From Bacteroidota bacterium (GTDB lineage: Bacteria > Bacteroidota > Bacteroidia > Bacteroidales > GCA-2748055), in NCBI GenBank assembly GCA_002748055.1, contig PDRI01000032.1, positions 1 to 33,724 on the forward strand: a stretch of 33,724 nt of DNA, in the 5' to 3' direction. This document shows positions 16,462-24,376 of the stretch, in pieces. Within the stretch, counting starts at the first letter, position 1. Every line of letters starts with the position of its first letter. A model generated the notes under the pieces. It saw nothing but the letters and a program-made list of their open reading frames with translations, was not told the origin of the DNA and ran no database searches. A program made the translations under genes and the position numbers.

Positions 16462-16473
16462 TACCTTTGCTTT

Positions 16474-16722
16474 ATGAATCAAGCAGAGAAACGCATTGGA
16501 GCTGTTATCATCCTCATAGGCCCTGAGGCTGATCCGGGGCGGATCAACCGGGTCATTTCCGATCATGCCGGGGTGGTGCTCGGGCGCCAGGGCATACCGC
16601 TCAGAGACAGGGATACAAACGTGATTTCACTTGTTCTTGAAGGGGATACCGATAACATAGGCTCCCTTACCGGTAAACTGGGAAGAATGCCCGGGGTAAA
16701 GGTGAAGGCCATACTTGTCTGA
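16474..16722 (+). CDS. TM1266-family iron-only hydrogenase system regulator
   Basis: 82 residues with an ACT-like ferredoxin fold. Recognisable phrases are KRIGAVIILIGP, VISDHAGVVLGRQGIPLRDR and NVISLVLEGDTDNIGSLTGKLG. The family (putative iron-only hydrogenase system regulator, type member Thermotoga TM1266) is found next to [FeFe]-hydrogenase and maturation genes and presumably senses a small ligand. It is the last gene of the nine-gene operon. No hydE, hydF or hydG maturase is present in this window. Confidence 0.85.
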   Translation: MNQAEKRIGAVIILIGPEADPGRINRVISDHAGVVLGRQGIPLRDRDTNVISLVLEGDTDNIGSLTGKLGRMPGVKVKAILV

Positions 16723-16791
16723 GGATGTTAAAATACGGCCCTGGAATTGTTAAAAAGCAATCTTGATTGAACTTCTTCGGGTATTTCCTGT

Positions 16792-16825
16792 CTTACACCC
16801 TAAATAGTAATTGTTGGGGTGTAAG
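16792..16825 (+). repeat. Nine-base inverted repeat, first of two adjoining hairpins
   Basis: CTTACACCC (16792-16800) and GGGTGTAAG (16817-16825) form a perfect nine-pair stem with a 16-base loop. Its right arm shares three bases with the left arm of the next hairpin, so the two stems would compete or stack end to end. Confidence 0.5.
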
Positions 16826-16880
16826 GCAAGTTGCGAATCTTTTGAGGGTTTTAGGGAGAGTAGCAACTTGCCTTCTTTTT
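16823..16880 (+). terminator. Probable terminator of the hydrogenase operon
   Basis: AAGGCAAGTTGC (16823-16834) pairs perfectly over 12 bases with GCAACTTGCCTT (16863-16874). A T-rich run (TTCTTTTT) follows to 16880. The 28-base loop is longer than in a typical intrinsic terminator, so a regulatory hairpin is an alternative reading. It lies between the TM1266-like gene and the acyl-CoA synthetase. Confidence 0.5.
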
Positions 16881-16933
16881 CAGGCTATGTTCTAAGGCAG
16901 TTGGCATAGTGCCCCAAGCCCTCAGGGACTTCT

Positions 16934-16941
16934 TATCTTTG
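16934..16941 (+). promoter_or_regulatory. Possible -7 box for the acyl-CoA synthetase gene
   Basis: TATCTTTG matches TAnnTTTG exactly, 21 bp before the ATG at 16963. The nearest TTG upstream (16901) is too far away to be a good -33 element. Confidence 0.35.
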
Positions 16942-16962
16942 AGAAGTGTAAAAAGGCATTGC

Positions 16963-19029
16963 ATGATCAATCAGCAGCTTATTCATCCCACCAGTATTGT
17001 AGTGGTGGGGGCTTCGAACGATACCGCTAAACCAGGGGGCAAACTATTCTACAACCTTCGGAACGGAACCTACAATGGTGAACTTTATGCCATTAATCCC
17101 AGGGAAAGTGAGATACAGGGAAGACCGTCTTTTGCCAGCATTGCCGATTTGCCGGATGTTGACCTCGCCTTTATTGCCATTCCGGCAAAGGCCTGTCTGA
17201 GCGTTGTCAGCGAACTTGCTGAAAACAAGGGGACAAAGGCCTTTGTGATCGTTTCGGCAGGGTTCAGCGAGGAGACTGCTGAAGGCGGAGCCATTGAGAA
17301 AGAGATTGTAGCGCTTTGCAATCGCCATCGGGCAGCCCTCATAGGGCCCAATTGCATCGGCGTGATGACACCGGCTTATCAGGGGGTCTTTACCTTGCCC
17401 ATTCCCAGGCTTGAGGCCGGAGGCTGTGACTTTGTTTCCGGTAGTGGAGCAACAGCCGTTTTTATTTTGGAGACGGGATTGCGTAAAGGCTTGACTTTTA
17501 ACCAGGTGTTTTCAGTAGGGAATTCGGCTATGCTCGGGGTCGAAGAGGTGTTGAAATACATGGACGAAACCTATGACCCTGAGCATTCTTCCAGGGTGAA
17601 GCTTATTTATTTTGAAAGCATTAAGGACCCCCAAACCCTCTTAAAACATGCTGCCTCACTGATTCGGAAGGGATGCAGAATTGCAGCTGTAAAGTCGGGG
17701 ACCAGTGATGCCGGCAGCCGTGCCGCTTCCTCACACACCGGGGCCATGGCCAACTCCGATCAGGCAGTAGATGCCCTTTTTCGTAAGGCGGGCATTGTTC
17801 GTTGCCAGGGTCGGGAAGACCTGGTAACTGTTGCGTCGGTGATGCTTCACCCTGAATTAAAAGGCCGGAAACTCGCTGTCATTACCCATGCCGGAGGGCC
17901 GGCTGTGATGCTCACCGATGCCTTGTCAAAAGGGGGACTGGATGTTCCACACTTGCAGGGGCCGCATGCCGATGCACTGAAAGCCGCTCTGTTCCCGGGT
18001 TCTTCGGTGGCGAATCCGATCGATATCCTGGCAACAGGAACAGCTGAACAGCTCGGACTTTCGATCGACTATTGTGAGAATTATTTCGAAGAGATCGATG
18101 GCATGGTTGTGATTTTTGGCACACCCGGCCTGGTTCCGGTGTTCGATGCCTATGATGTACTTGATCAGAAAATGCGGCAGTGCAGTAAACCGATTTATCC
18201 GGTACTGCCGTCCCTTAGCAATGCAGCAGCAGAAGTCGCTGAATTTCTTTCCAGGGGCCATGTAAACTTTCCTGATGAGGTTCTGCTGGGAGAAGCCCTT
18301 GGCCGAGTGGTAAACACCGGGGAACCCGTTTCATCAGAGCCGGAAGTGTTTGAGATGGATACGCAGGCCCTGAGGCGAATAATGACAGAGGCAGATGAAG
18401 GCTATCTTTTGCCCGATAAGGTTTCGGCATTGCTGGATGCAGCAGGCATTCCAAGGGTGGCTGAAGGGATCGCGAAGGATGAACAAACCCTTCTTAAGCT
18501 GGCCGGCGACATGGGTTTTCCACTTGCCATGAAGGTCGTTGGCCCCATTCACAAATCAGATCTTGGAGGGGTCGCTCTGGGGATAAGTGACCGGGCAGGC
18601 TTATTGGCGGAATTTGACCGAATGAAGGGCATAGAGGGTTTCGACGGTGTTCTGCTTCAGCCCATGCTCGAAGGAATGGAGTTGTTTGCCGGGGCCAAGT
18701 ATGAGCCGGGTTTTGGTCATCTTCTGCTTTGCGGGATGGGAGGAATCTTCGTGGAAAGCCTGAAAGACTTTGCCACCGGACTGAGTCCCCTGAGGGTGGA
18801 AGAATGCATGGAAATGCTCCAATCCCTGAGGAGTTATCCGGTGTTGCAAGGTACCCGCGGTCGGGCAGGGATTGATATCCGGGCCTTTGCAGAGCTGCTT
18901 TCCAGGCTTTCAGTGATGTTGAGTCACTGTCCCGGGCTGGCCGAGATGGACCTGAATCCCATCATGGCATCTGAGCGTGGATTCCGGGTCGTTGATGCCC
19001 GGGTGAGGCTTGGAAAACCTCTTGTATAA
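16963..19029 (+). CDS. acd: ADP-forming acyl-CoA synthetase (acetate-CoA ligase type, fused alpha-beta)
   Basis: 688 residues from the ATG at 16963; the frame is open further upstream, but this start lies just before the CoA-binding strand. It converts acyl-CoA + ADP + Pi to acid + ATP + CoA, a substrate-level ATP-forming step of fermentation. Order: CoA-binding Rossmann domain (SIVVVGAS, 11-18), succinyl-CoA-ligase-like domains with the phosphorylated His258 in SSHTGAMA, and a C-terminal ATP-grasp (about 475-688, with FPLAMKVVGPIHKSDLGGV and CGMGG). Alpha and beta parts are fused, as in many bacteria. It lies upstream of an aminotransferase and a 2-oxoacid:ferredoxin oxidoreductase, so branched or aryl acyl-CoA is a plausible substrate. 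The exact acyl group cannot be read from sequence. Confidence 0.9.
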   Translation: MINQQLIHPTSIVVVGASNDTAKPGGKLFYNLRNGTYNGELYAINPRESEIQGRPSFASIADLPDVDLAFIAIPAKACLSVVSELAENKGTKAFVIVSAGFSEETAEGGAIEKEIVALCNRHRAALIGPNCIGVMTPAYQGVFTLPIPRLEAGGCDFVSGSGATAVFILETGLRKGLTFNQVFSVGNSAMLGVEEVLKYMDETYDPEHSSRVKLIYFESIKDPQTLLKHAASLIRKGCRIAAVKSGTSDAGSRAASSHTGAMANSDQAVDALFRKAGIVRCQGREDLVTVASVMLHPELKGRKLAVITHAGGPAVMLTDALSKGGLDVPHLQGPHADALKAALFPGSSVANPIDILATGTAEQLGLSIDYCENYFEEIDGMVVIFGTPGLVPVFDAYDVLDQKMRQCSKPIYPVLPSLSNAAAEVAEFLSRGHVNFPDEVLLGEALGRVVNTGEPVSSEPEVFEMDTQALRRIMTEADEGYLLPDKVSALLDAAGIPRVAEGIAKDEQTLLKLAGDMGFPLAMKVVGPIHKSDLGGVALGISDRAGLLAEFDRMKGIEGFDGVLLQPMLEGMELFAGAKYEPGFGHLLLCGMGGIFVESLKDFATGLSPLRVEECMEMLQSLRSYPVLQGTRGRAGIDIRAFAELLSRLSVMLSHCPGLAEMDLNPIMASERGFRVVDARVRLGKPLV

Positions 19030-19111
19030 CACATAGGAAGTATGCTTTTTGACACAAGCGTTTGCCTGCCCATTCACTAATTTCATATCGGATTTTAAAG
19101 CGCTTTTTTCC

Positions 19112-20434
19112 ATGAAAGCAACACCCATTGATGCAGCAATAGTAGAACGGGTTATTGCCGATTTTGGCATTGATTCGGCAGGCCATGCTTCCATCAGGGA
19201 GCTGGTGCGGATCGTAAATGATATTGAGGCAGTTACAGGGCAGGAATTCATTCGGATGGAGATGGGAGTGCCCGGACTTGACCCGACCTTTGTCGGAACC
19301 GAAGCGGAAATGATTGCGCTTCGGAAGGGGGTGGCCTCGCTCTATCCGAATATTGAAGGCATTGCCCCCCTTAAAAAGGAGGCGGCGCGCTTTGTCAAGT
19401 TGTTCCTGGATGTGGATGTTGAGCCCGTTCACTGTGTGCCGACAGTGGGTTCCATGATGGGGGCGATGGCTTCCTTCATGGTGGTGAACCGCTCCGATCA
19501 CAACCGGACCGGAACCCTGTTTCTGGATCCCGGTTTCCCGGTGCAAAAACAGCAGTGTCGGGTTCTGGGGCATAACTACGGTTCCTTTGACCTTTACGAT
19601 TACCGCGGAGACAAACTCGGGGCAAAGGTGGAAGAAGAGTTGGAAAAGGGGCACTATTCCTCCATTCTCTATTCTAACCCCAATAACCCCTCCTGGATAT
19701 GCCTCACAGAAGATGAGTTGAAGATTATAGCCGAAGTGGCAAAGGCCCATGATGTAAGCGTCATTGAGGATCTGGCCTATTTTGGCATGGATTTTAGGAA
19801 GGACATTTCTCGCCCGGGAGAGGCCCCATTTCAGTCGACTGTGGCAAAATATACAGATAACTATCTGCTGTTGATTTCGAGTTCGAAGGCCTTCAGCTAT
19901 GCCGGGCAGCGGATTGGTATGCTGATCATGTCGCCGGCTTTGTATGAAAGACGCTATCCCGATTTGAGGCGCTATTACACCTCCGATAAATTTGGCCACG
20001 CGATGGTATTCGGAGCCCTCTATTCCCTTTCATCCGGGGCCTCTCATACCGCTCAGTATGCACTTGCTGCCATCTTTGAAGCGGTTAACAACGGAAGCTA
20101 CAACTACCTTGAGGAGGTTAGGGTCTATGGTAAAAAGGCGAAGGTCATGAAAAAGCTTTTTAAGCAATATGGCTTCAGGATTGTTTACGAGAAAGATATG
20201 GACAGTGATATTGCAGATGGCTTCTATTTTACGCTGTCCTATCCGGGTTTTGATGGTCCTTCTCTTGTCGAGGAGCTTATTTACTATGGCATTAGTGCGA
20301 TCTCTCTGGGGATTACGGGGAGTTCCAGAACGGAAGGTTTAAGGGCTTGTGTATCACAGGTAAGGGAGGATCAATTTCCTGTTTTAGAGGAAAGATTGAA
20401 GCATTTCAGCCTTGCACACCCTGTCCCGGAATAA
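19112..20434 (+). CDS. PLP-dependent class I/II aminotransferase
   Basis: 440 residues from the ATG at 19112. An upstream ATG at 19049 would add a 21-residue hydrophobic leader that does not suit a cytosolic enzyme. Fold type I features: YPNIEGIAPLK substrate-side loop, NPNNP (189-193), Asp220 and Tyr223 contacting the cofactor (VIEDLAYFG), and the PLP lysine Lys259 in ISSSKAFSYAGQRIG. It would convert an amino acid into a 2-oxoacid using 2-oxoglutarate or another acceptor. Between acd and the 2-oxoacid:ferredoxin oxidoreductase genes, it supplies the oxoacid in the inferred pathway. Substrate is unresolved. Confidence 0.87.
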   Translation: MKATPIDAAIVERVIADFGIDSAGHASIRELVRIVNDIEAVTGQEFIRMEMGVPGLDPTFVGTEAEMIALRKGVASLYPNIEGIAPLKKEAARFVKLFLDVDVEPVHCVPTVGSMMGAMASFMVVNRSDHNRTGTLFLDPGFPVQKQQCRVLGHNYGSFDLYDYRGDKLGAKVEEELEKGHYSSILYSNPNNPSWICLTEDELKIIAEVAKAHDVSVIEDLAYFGMDFRKDISRPGEAPFQSTVAKYTDNYLLLISSSKAFSYAGQRIGMLIMSPALYERRYPDLRRYYTSDKFGHAMVFGALYSLSSGASHTAQYALAAIFEAVNNGSYNYLEEVRVYGKKAKVMKKLFKQYGFRIVYEKDMDSDIADGFYFTLSYPGFDGPSLVEELIYYGISAISLGITGSSRTEGLRACVSQVREDQFPVLEERLKHFSLAHPVPE

Positions 20435-20445
20435 GGGCATTTATC

Positions 20446-20506
20446 CCAAACTCTTTGCTGCCGGTCACAGTGTTTTTCGATTTGGGAAGGCAGGAGGGGA
20501 GTTTGG
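20446..20506. repeat. Imperfect inverted repeat in the oxidoreductase promoter region
   Basis: CCAAACTC (20446-20453) pairs with GAGTTTGG (20499-20506), and inside it CTGCC (20458-20462) pairs with GGCAG (20489-20493). It lies between the aminotransferase stop and the predicted -7 box at 20508. It could be a terminator for the upstream gene or an operator-like element. Confidence 0.35.
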
Positions 20507-20515
20507 TTACATTTG
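20481..20515 (+). promoter_or_regulatory. Predicted promoter of the 2-oxoacid oxidoreductase operon
   Basis: TACATTTG (20508-20515) matches the -7 consensus exactly, 23 bp before the first ATG. TTTG at 20481-20484 could be the -33 element, although the 23-base spacer is slightly long. Confidence 0.4.
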
Positions 20516-20538
20516 ATTTCTGATTAAAACCAGAGTAT

Positions 20539-20763
20539 ATGGCTAAAGCACGAGGCGCAATTGTGGTAGATATCGAACGCTGCAAAGGTTGCCAGGTATG
20601 TCGCGTAAACTGTCCGACCGATACCATCGGAATGGCTTTAGAGGTCAATGGAAAAGGGTACCACTATGCCACCATGGTTGAATCCGGGAATTGTATCGGC
20701 TGTACAAATTGTGCGGTGGTTTGTCCCGATGGGGTGATAACAGTTTACAGACAAAAAAAATAA
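20539..20763 (+). CDS. korD: 2-oxoacid:ferredoxin oxidoreductase delta subunit (two-cluster ferredoxin)
   Basis: 74 residues with two [4Fe-4S] motifs, CKGCQVCRVNCP and CIGCTNCAVVCP. The spacing and adjacent subunits identify it as the delta chain that takes electrons from the TPP-containing subunit and passes them to free ferredoxin. It is the first gene of a four-gene operon, 11 bp upstream of the alpha subunit. Confidence 0.9.
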   Translation: MAKARGAIVVDIERCKGCQVCRVNCPTDTIGMALEVNGKGYHYATMVESGNCIGCTNCAVVCPDGVITVYRQKK

Positions 20764-20774
20764 GGCTTTTTTCA

Positions 20775-21845
20775 ATGAAAGAACTGGCATTAATGAAGGG
20801 CAATGAGGCCATTGCCGAAGCGGCAATCAGAGCTGGTGTCGATGGCTATTTCGGTTATCCCATTACTCCGCAGTCGGAGGTGATGGAATACCTGATGCTT
20901 CAGAAGCCCGAAGAGCGAACCGGAATGGTCGTATTGCAGGCCGAGAGTGAGGTGGCCTCCATCAATATGTTGTATGGTGCTGCCGGCACCGGAAAGAAGG
21001 TGATGACTTCGTCGTCGAGTCCGGGCATCAGTCTCATGTTGGAAGGCATCAGTTATATCGCAGGGGCAGAATTGCCCTGCCTGATTGTGAATGTTGTGCG
21101 TGGGGGGCCTGGTTTGGGAACCATCCAGCCTTCTCAGGCCGACTATTTCCAGACAGTAAAAGGCGGTGGCCATGGCGATTACAGGCTTATTGTACTTGCG
21201 CCGGCTTCCGTACAGGAGATGGCCGATTTTGTGGATCTGGGCTTTGAACTTGCATTTAAGTACCGCAATCCGGCCATGATTCTGAGCGACGGACTCATAG
21301 GCCAGATGATGGAGAAGGTTGAACTGCCCGAACAAAAGGAGCGGGTCAGGGACTTTGATCCCGGTTGGACGATTACCGGGAAAACGGCCGACCGGGAGCG
21401 AAACATTATTACCTCATTGAACCTTGATCCCGACCTTCAGTATGAACACAACCTGAAGCTGCAGGAGAAATACAAATCGATGGAAGCCGATGTGATGTTC
21501 GAGAAAATTTCCTGCGATGATGCCGATTTCATTCTGGTGGCCTACGGTTCCAGTGCCCGAATCTGCCAGAAGGTGGTCGATCTTGCACGTGCCCGCGGAC
21601 ACAAACTGGGGCTTTTCCGTCCCCAGACCCTTTTCCCTTTCCCAAAGGCAGAACTGATCCGGCTTTCCCGGAGAGTAAAGGGAATGCTTTCGGTGGAAAT
21701 GAGCGCGGGCCAGATGGTGGAGGATGTTAAACTGGCCGTAAATGGCCGCATCCCGGTATATCATTACGGCATGCTCGGTGGAAAGATTCATTCGCCGGAG
21801 GATGTGATGAAAGCAGTTCAAGAAAAATTTCTGGGAGGACTATAG
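20775..21845 (+). CDS. vorB: 2-oxoacid:ferredoxin oxidoreductase alpha subunit (VorB/KorA family)
   Basis: 356 residues from the ATG at 20775; the frame extends upstream inside korD, but this start gives MKELALMKGNEAIAEAAIRA. Features of the family are the GYPITPQSEVMEY segment, the QAESEVASINMLYGAAGTG substrate/TPP-side region and TSSSSPGISLM. Size and sequence resemble proteins annotated as 3-methyl-2-oxobutanoate (2-oxoisovalerate) dehydrogenase VorB. It oxidatively decarboxylates a 2-oxoacid to acyl-CoA and CO2 and reduces ferredoxin. It directly abuts the beta subunit. 2-Oxoglutarate as substrate is possible, but an aminotransferase and acd nearby favour branched or aryl oxoacids. Confidence 0.9.
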   Translation: MKELALMKGNEAIAEAAIRAGVDGYFGYPITPQSEVMEYLMLQKPEERTGMVVLQAESEVASINMLYGAAGTGKKVMTSSSSPGISLMLEGISYIAGAELPCLIVNVVRGGPGLGTIQPSQADYFQTVKGGGHGDYRLIVLAPASVQEMADFVDLGFELAFKYRNPAMILSDGLIGQMMEKVELPEQKERVRDFDPGWTITGKTADRERNIITSLNLDPDLQYEHNLKLQEKYKSMEADVMFEKISCDDADFILVAYGSSARICQKVVDLARARGHKLGLFRPQTLFPFPKAELIRLSRRVKGMLSVEMSAGQMVEDVKLAVNGRIPVYHYGMLGGKIHSPEDVMKAVQEKFLGGL

Positions 21846-22625
21846 ATGGATGTAAAAGAATTGATTAAAGAGGAGAACCTGGTTTACAGGCGCACCCCCC
21901 TGATGACCGATGCTACGCTGTCGTATTGCCCGGGATGTGGACATGGCACGGTCCATCGTCTGATCATGGAGGTTGTCGAAGAAATGGGTATTCAGGAAGA
22001 AACCATTGGGATTGCCCCGGTTGGTTGTTCGGTTCTGGCCTACGATTTCATGAACATTGATTTCAGCCAGGCTGCGCATGGCCGTGCACCGGCTGTTGCC
22101 ACAGGGATAAAGCGTCTGTGGCCCGAAAAATATGTTTTCACCTATCAGGGTGATGGCGATTTGGCTGCTATAGGAACGGGCGAGACCATTCATGCCTGTA
22201 ACCGGGGCGAACACATCTGTATTTTCTTCGTGAATAACGGGATTTACGGGATGACCGGGGGACAAATGGCTCCCACAACCCTGGAAGGGATGAAGTCTTC
22301 TACTTCTCCTTACGGGCGCGAGAATGCAACAATGGGGCCTCCTTACAGGATGACCGAGATGGTTGCCATGCTGGAGGGAACACATTTTGTCAGCCGTCAG
22401 GCTGTGCATAAACCCGGTGCGGTACGAAAGGCTAAAAAAGCCATCAGAAAGGCCTTTGAAAATCAAGGCGAAAAGAAGGGCTTGTCGTTTATCGAATTTG
22501 TCTCCAACTGTAATTCCGGCTGGAAAATGACGCCCGTTGATGCAAACAAGTGGATGGAGGAACACATGTTTGCCTACTATCCCCTTGGAGACATCAAAGT
22601 CGATGGAAAAATGGTGGAGAAATAG
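21846..22625 (+). CDS. korB: 2-oxoacid:ferredoxin oxidoreductase beta subunit, TPP-binding
   Basis: 259 residues. The N-terminal CPGCGHG motif lies near the substrate/TPP site. The TPP-Mg2+ motif runs from GDGDLAAIG to NNGIYGMTGGQ. It starts at the base after the alpha-subunit stop. It forms the catalytic core with the alpha chain and passes electrons to the delta subunit. There is no C-terminal extension with an additional cluster, as expected when the ferredoxin chain is separate. Confidence 0.92.
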   Translation: MDVKELIKEENLVYRRTPLMTDATLSYCPGCGHGTVHRLIMEVVEEMGIQEETIGIAPVGCSVLAYDFMNIDFSQAAHGRAPAVATGIKRLWPEKYVFTYQGDGDLAAIGTGETIHACNRGEHICIFFVNNGIYGMTGGQMAPTTLEGMKSSTSPYGRENATMGPPYRMTEMVAMLEGTHFVSRQAVHKPGAVRKAKKAIRKAFENQGEKKGLSFIEFVSNCNSGWKMTPVDANKWMEEHMFAYYPLGDIKVDGKMVEK

Positions 22626-22650
22626 AGCAGCGCTCATTAAAGCTCTTTGT

Positions 22651-23205
22651 ATGACAGAAGAAATCATTATCGCAGGTTTTGGCGGCCAGGGTGTACTTTC
22701 CATGGGAAAGATCATGGCCTATTCAGGAATTATGCAAGACCAGGAAGTGAGCTGGATGCCCTCTTACGGACCGGAAATGCGGGGTGGAACGGCCAATGTG
22801 ACGGTCATTCTGAGTGATGACCGGGTGAGCTCTCCGGTTTTGCATAGTTACGATACAGCGATCATACTGAACCAGCAATCCATGGATAAGTTCGAGTCGA
22901 CGGTGAAGCCCGGCGGCCTCTTATTGTACGACCCTAACGGGATCGTCCATCACCCCGAACGCACCGATATCCGGGTTTTTCAGGTCGAGGCAACTGAAGA
23001 GGCAGTTCGCCTGAATTCGCCCATTACTTTCAATATGGTTGTTCTGGGTGCCTTTATCAAGGTGAATCCCGTCATAGATCTGGAGCATGCCCTGCAGGGG
23101 CTTAAGAAGTCTCTCCCCGAGCGTCATCATCATCTTTTGCCGGCCAACGAAAAGGCTATGCGCAGGGGGATGGAGATTGTCAAAGAAGCCCGACAGGCTG
23201 GCTGA
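22651..23205 (+). CDS. korC: 2-oxoacid:ferredoxin oxidoreductase gamma subunit
   Basis: 184 residues starting with MTEEIIIAGFGGQGVLSMG, the family signature. The open frame continues upstream into korB, but that part is clearly shadow. The motif SYGPEMRGGTANVTVILSD is also diagnostic. It completes the delta-alpha-beta-gamma set, 25 bp after korB. It converges on nadD with 14 bp between the two stops and no strong terminator visible. Confidence 0.92.
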   Translation: MTEEIIIAGFGGQGVLSMGKIMAYSGIMQDQEVSWMPSYGPEMRGGTANVTVILSDDRVSSPVLHSYDTAIILNQQSMDKFESTVKPGGLLLYDPNGIVHHPERTDIRVFQVEATEEAVRLNSPITFNMVVLGAFIKVNPVIDLEHALQGLKKSLPERHHHLLPANEKAMRRGMEIVKEARQAG

Positions 23206-23219
23206 ATGGCAGGCCTTTC

Positions 23220-23804
23220 TCATTCATAGAAATGCATCTCGCGCATATACCGGTACGATGCTGCCGGCATAAAGTGCCTGATGTCTTTCCCATCGCGAAT
23301 GGCATCGCGAATAAAGCTTGAAGAGATTTCGATGAGGGGGGCATCAACAATGACGGTATTCTCCAGACTGATGAGAGGGAGCTGGTCGGCCGAGGTGCTT
23401 GCACCAGGTCTGGGATAGATGATGCGGGGACAGGAGCGGACAATGCTCCCGGCATTTTTCCACTTATGAAAACTGCGCAGGCTATCGGCTCCCATGATGA
23501 GCTGGAACGACTGCCCCGGGTGCTTTTCCCGAAGATAGGTCAGGGTGTCTATGGTGTAGGAGGGCGTGGGCATCCCAAACTCAATGTCACAAGATCGCAT
23601 GCGGTCGTCATCGCCTATGGCCAGATCAACCATTTCCAGCCGGTGGTAGCCTTTCAGCAGGCTTTTTTTCTCCTTCAGGGGATTGTGCGGGCTTACCACA
23701 AACCAGATCTGGTCGAGCGCGCTGTATTCCAGGATGTAATTGGCAATGGCCAGGTGTCCGATGTGGATGGGGTTGAACGAGCCGAAATAAAGACCGGTAT
23801 TCAT
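23220..23804 (-). CDS. nadD: Nicotinate-nucleotide adenylyltransferase
   Basis: 194 residues. It makes deamido-NAD from nicotinate mononucleotide and ATP. Motifs: the nucleotidyltransferase signature GSFNPIHIGHL (8-18), PLKEKK, MGADSL, and the C-terminal ISSSFIRDAI matching the family ISST.IR. Last gene of yicC-gmk-nadD, 5 bp after gmk. Nothing unusual seen. Confidence 0.95.
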   Translation of the reverse strand: MNTGLYFGSFNPIHIGHLAIANYILEYSALDQIWFVVSPHNPLKEKKSLLKGYHRLEMVDLAIGDDDRMRSCDIEFGMPTPSYTIDTLTYLREKHPGQSFQLIMGADSLRSFHKWKNAGSIVRSCPRIIYPRPGASTSADQLPLISLENTVIVDAPLIEISSSFIRDAIRDGKDIRHFMPAASYRYMREMHFYE

Positions 23805-23809
23805 AGTGT

Positions 23810-24376
23810 TCAGATTTCCAGGAACTGACGAATGAGTTCTTCGGCTTCGGCAAGGCAGTTTTCCAGCTTGTCGTTCACCAGTATATGATCGAAATTCTCT
23901 GCCGATTCCATTTCCAGACCCGCTTTCCCCAGTCTTTTCTGAAGAGAGGCCTCGTCGTCGGTTCCTCTTCCCCGGAGCCGCTCCTCAAGCACTTCGAGAG
24001 AAGGGGGCTGAATGAAAACAGCCAGCGCTTGATCGCCAAATTGTTTTTTCAGGTTCAGGCCTCCGGCAACATCAATATCGAAAACGGCGTGTTTTCCCTG
24101 GGCCCAGATCCTGTCGATCTCCTTTTTCAGGGTGCCGTAGAATTGGTTTTCATAGACCTCTTCCCATTCGATAAAGGCTTTGTTGTCGATCAAATGCCTG
24201 AATTCCTCTACGGGGATGAAATAATAGTCCCGTGCATGAAGCTCCCCTTTGCGGGCTTTTCGGCTGGTGGCAGAAATACTGAAGGAAAGAGCCGGGAACT
24301 TTTGCATCAGATGTGCAACAACAGTCGATTTTCCCGCACCTGATGGCGCGCTGAATATCAGTAGCTTTCCTTCCAT
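23810..24376 (-). CDS. gmk: Guanylate kinase
   Basis: 188 residues. It phosphorylates GMP to GDP with ATP. P-loop SAPSGAGKSTVV (9-20), GMP-site ATSRKARKGE and the DYYFIP segment, followed by DIDVAGGLNLKK. The start codon shares its A with the yicC stop (TAATG), so the two are translationally coupled. Confidence 0.96.
   Translation of the reverse strand: MEGKLLIFSAPSGAGKSTVVAHLMQKFPALSFSISATSRKARKGELHARDYYFIPVEEFRHLIDNKAFIEWEEVYENQFYGTLKKEIDRIWAQGKHAVFDIDVAGGLNLKKQFGDQALAVFIQPPSLEVLEERLRGRGTDDEASLQKRLGKAGLEMESAENFDHILVNDKLENCLAEAEELIRQFLEI

Noticed and set aside
16746..16760. TTGTTAAAAAGCAA as a Rex box upstream of acd
   Set aside because: Only the outer three bases on each side pair well; the half-site consensus is not met.
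23180..23260. Bidirectional terminator between korC and nadD
   Set aside because: The 14-bp gap and its flanks give only weak stems without a T run.
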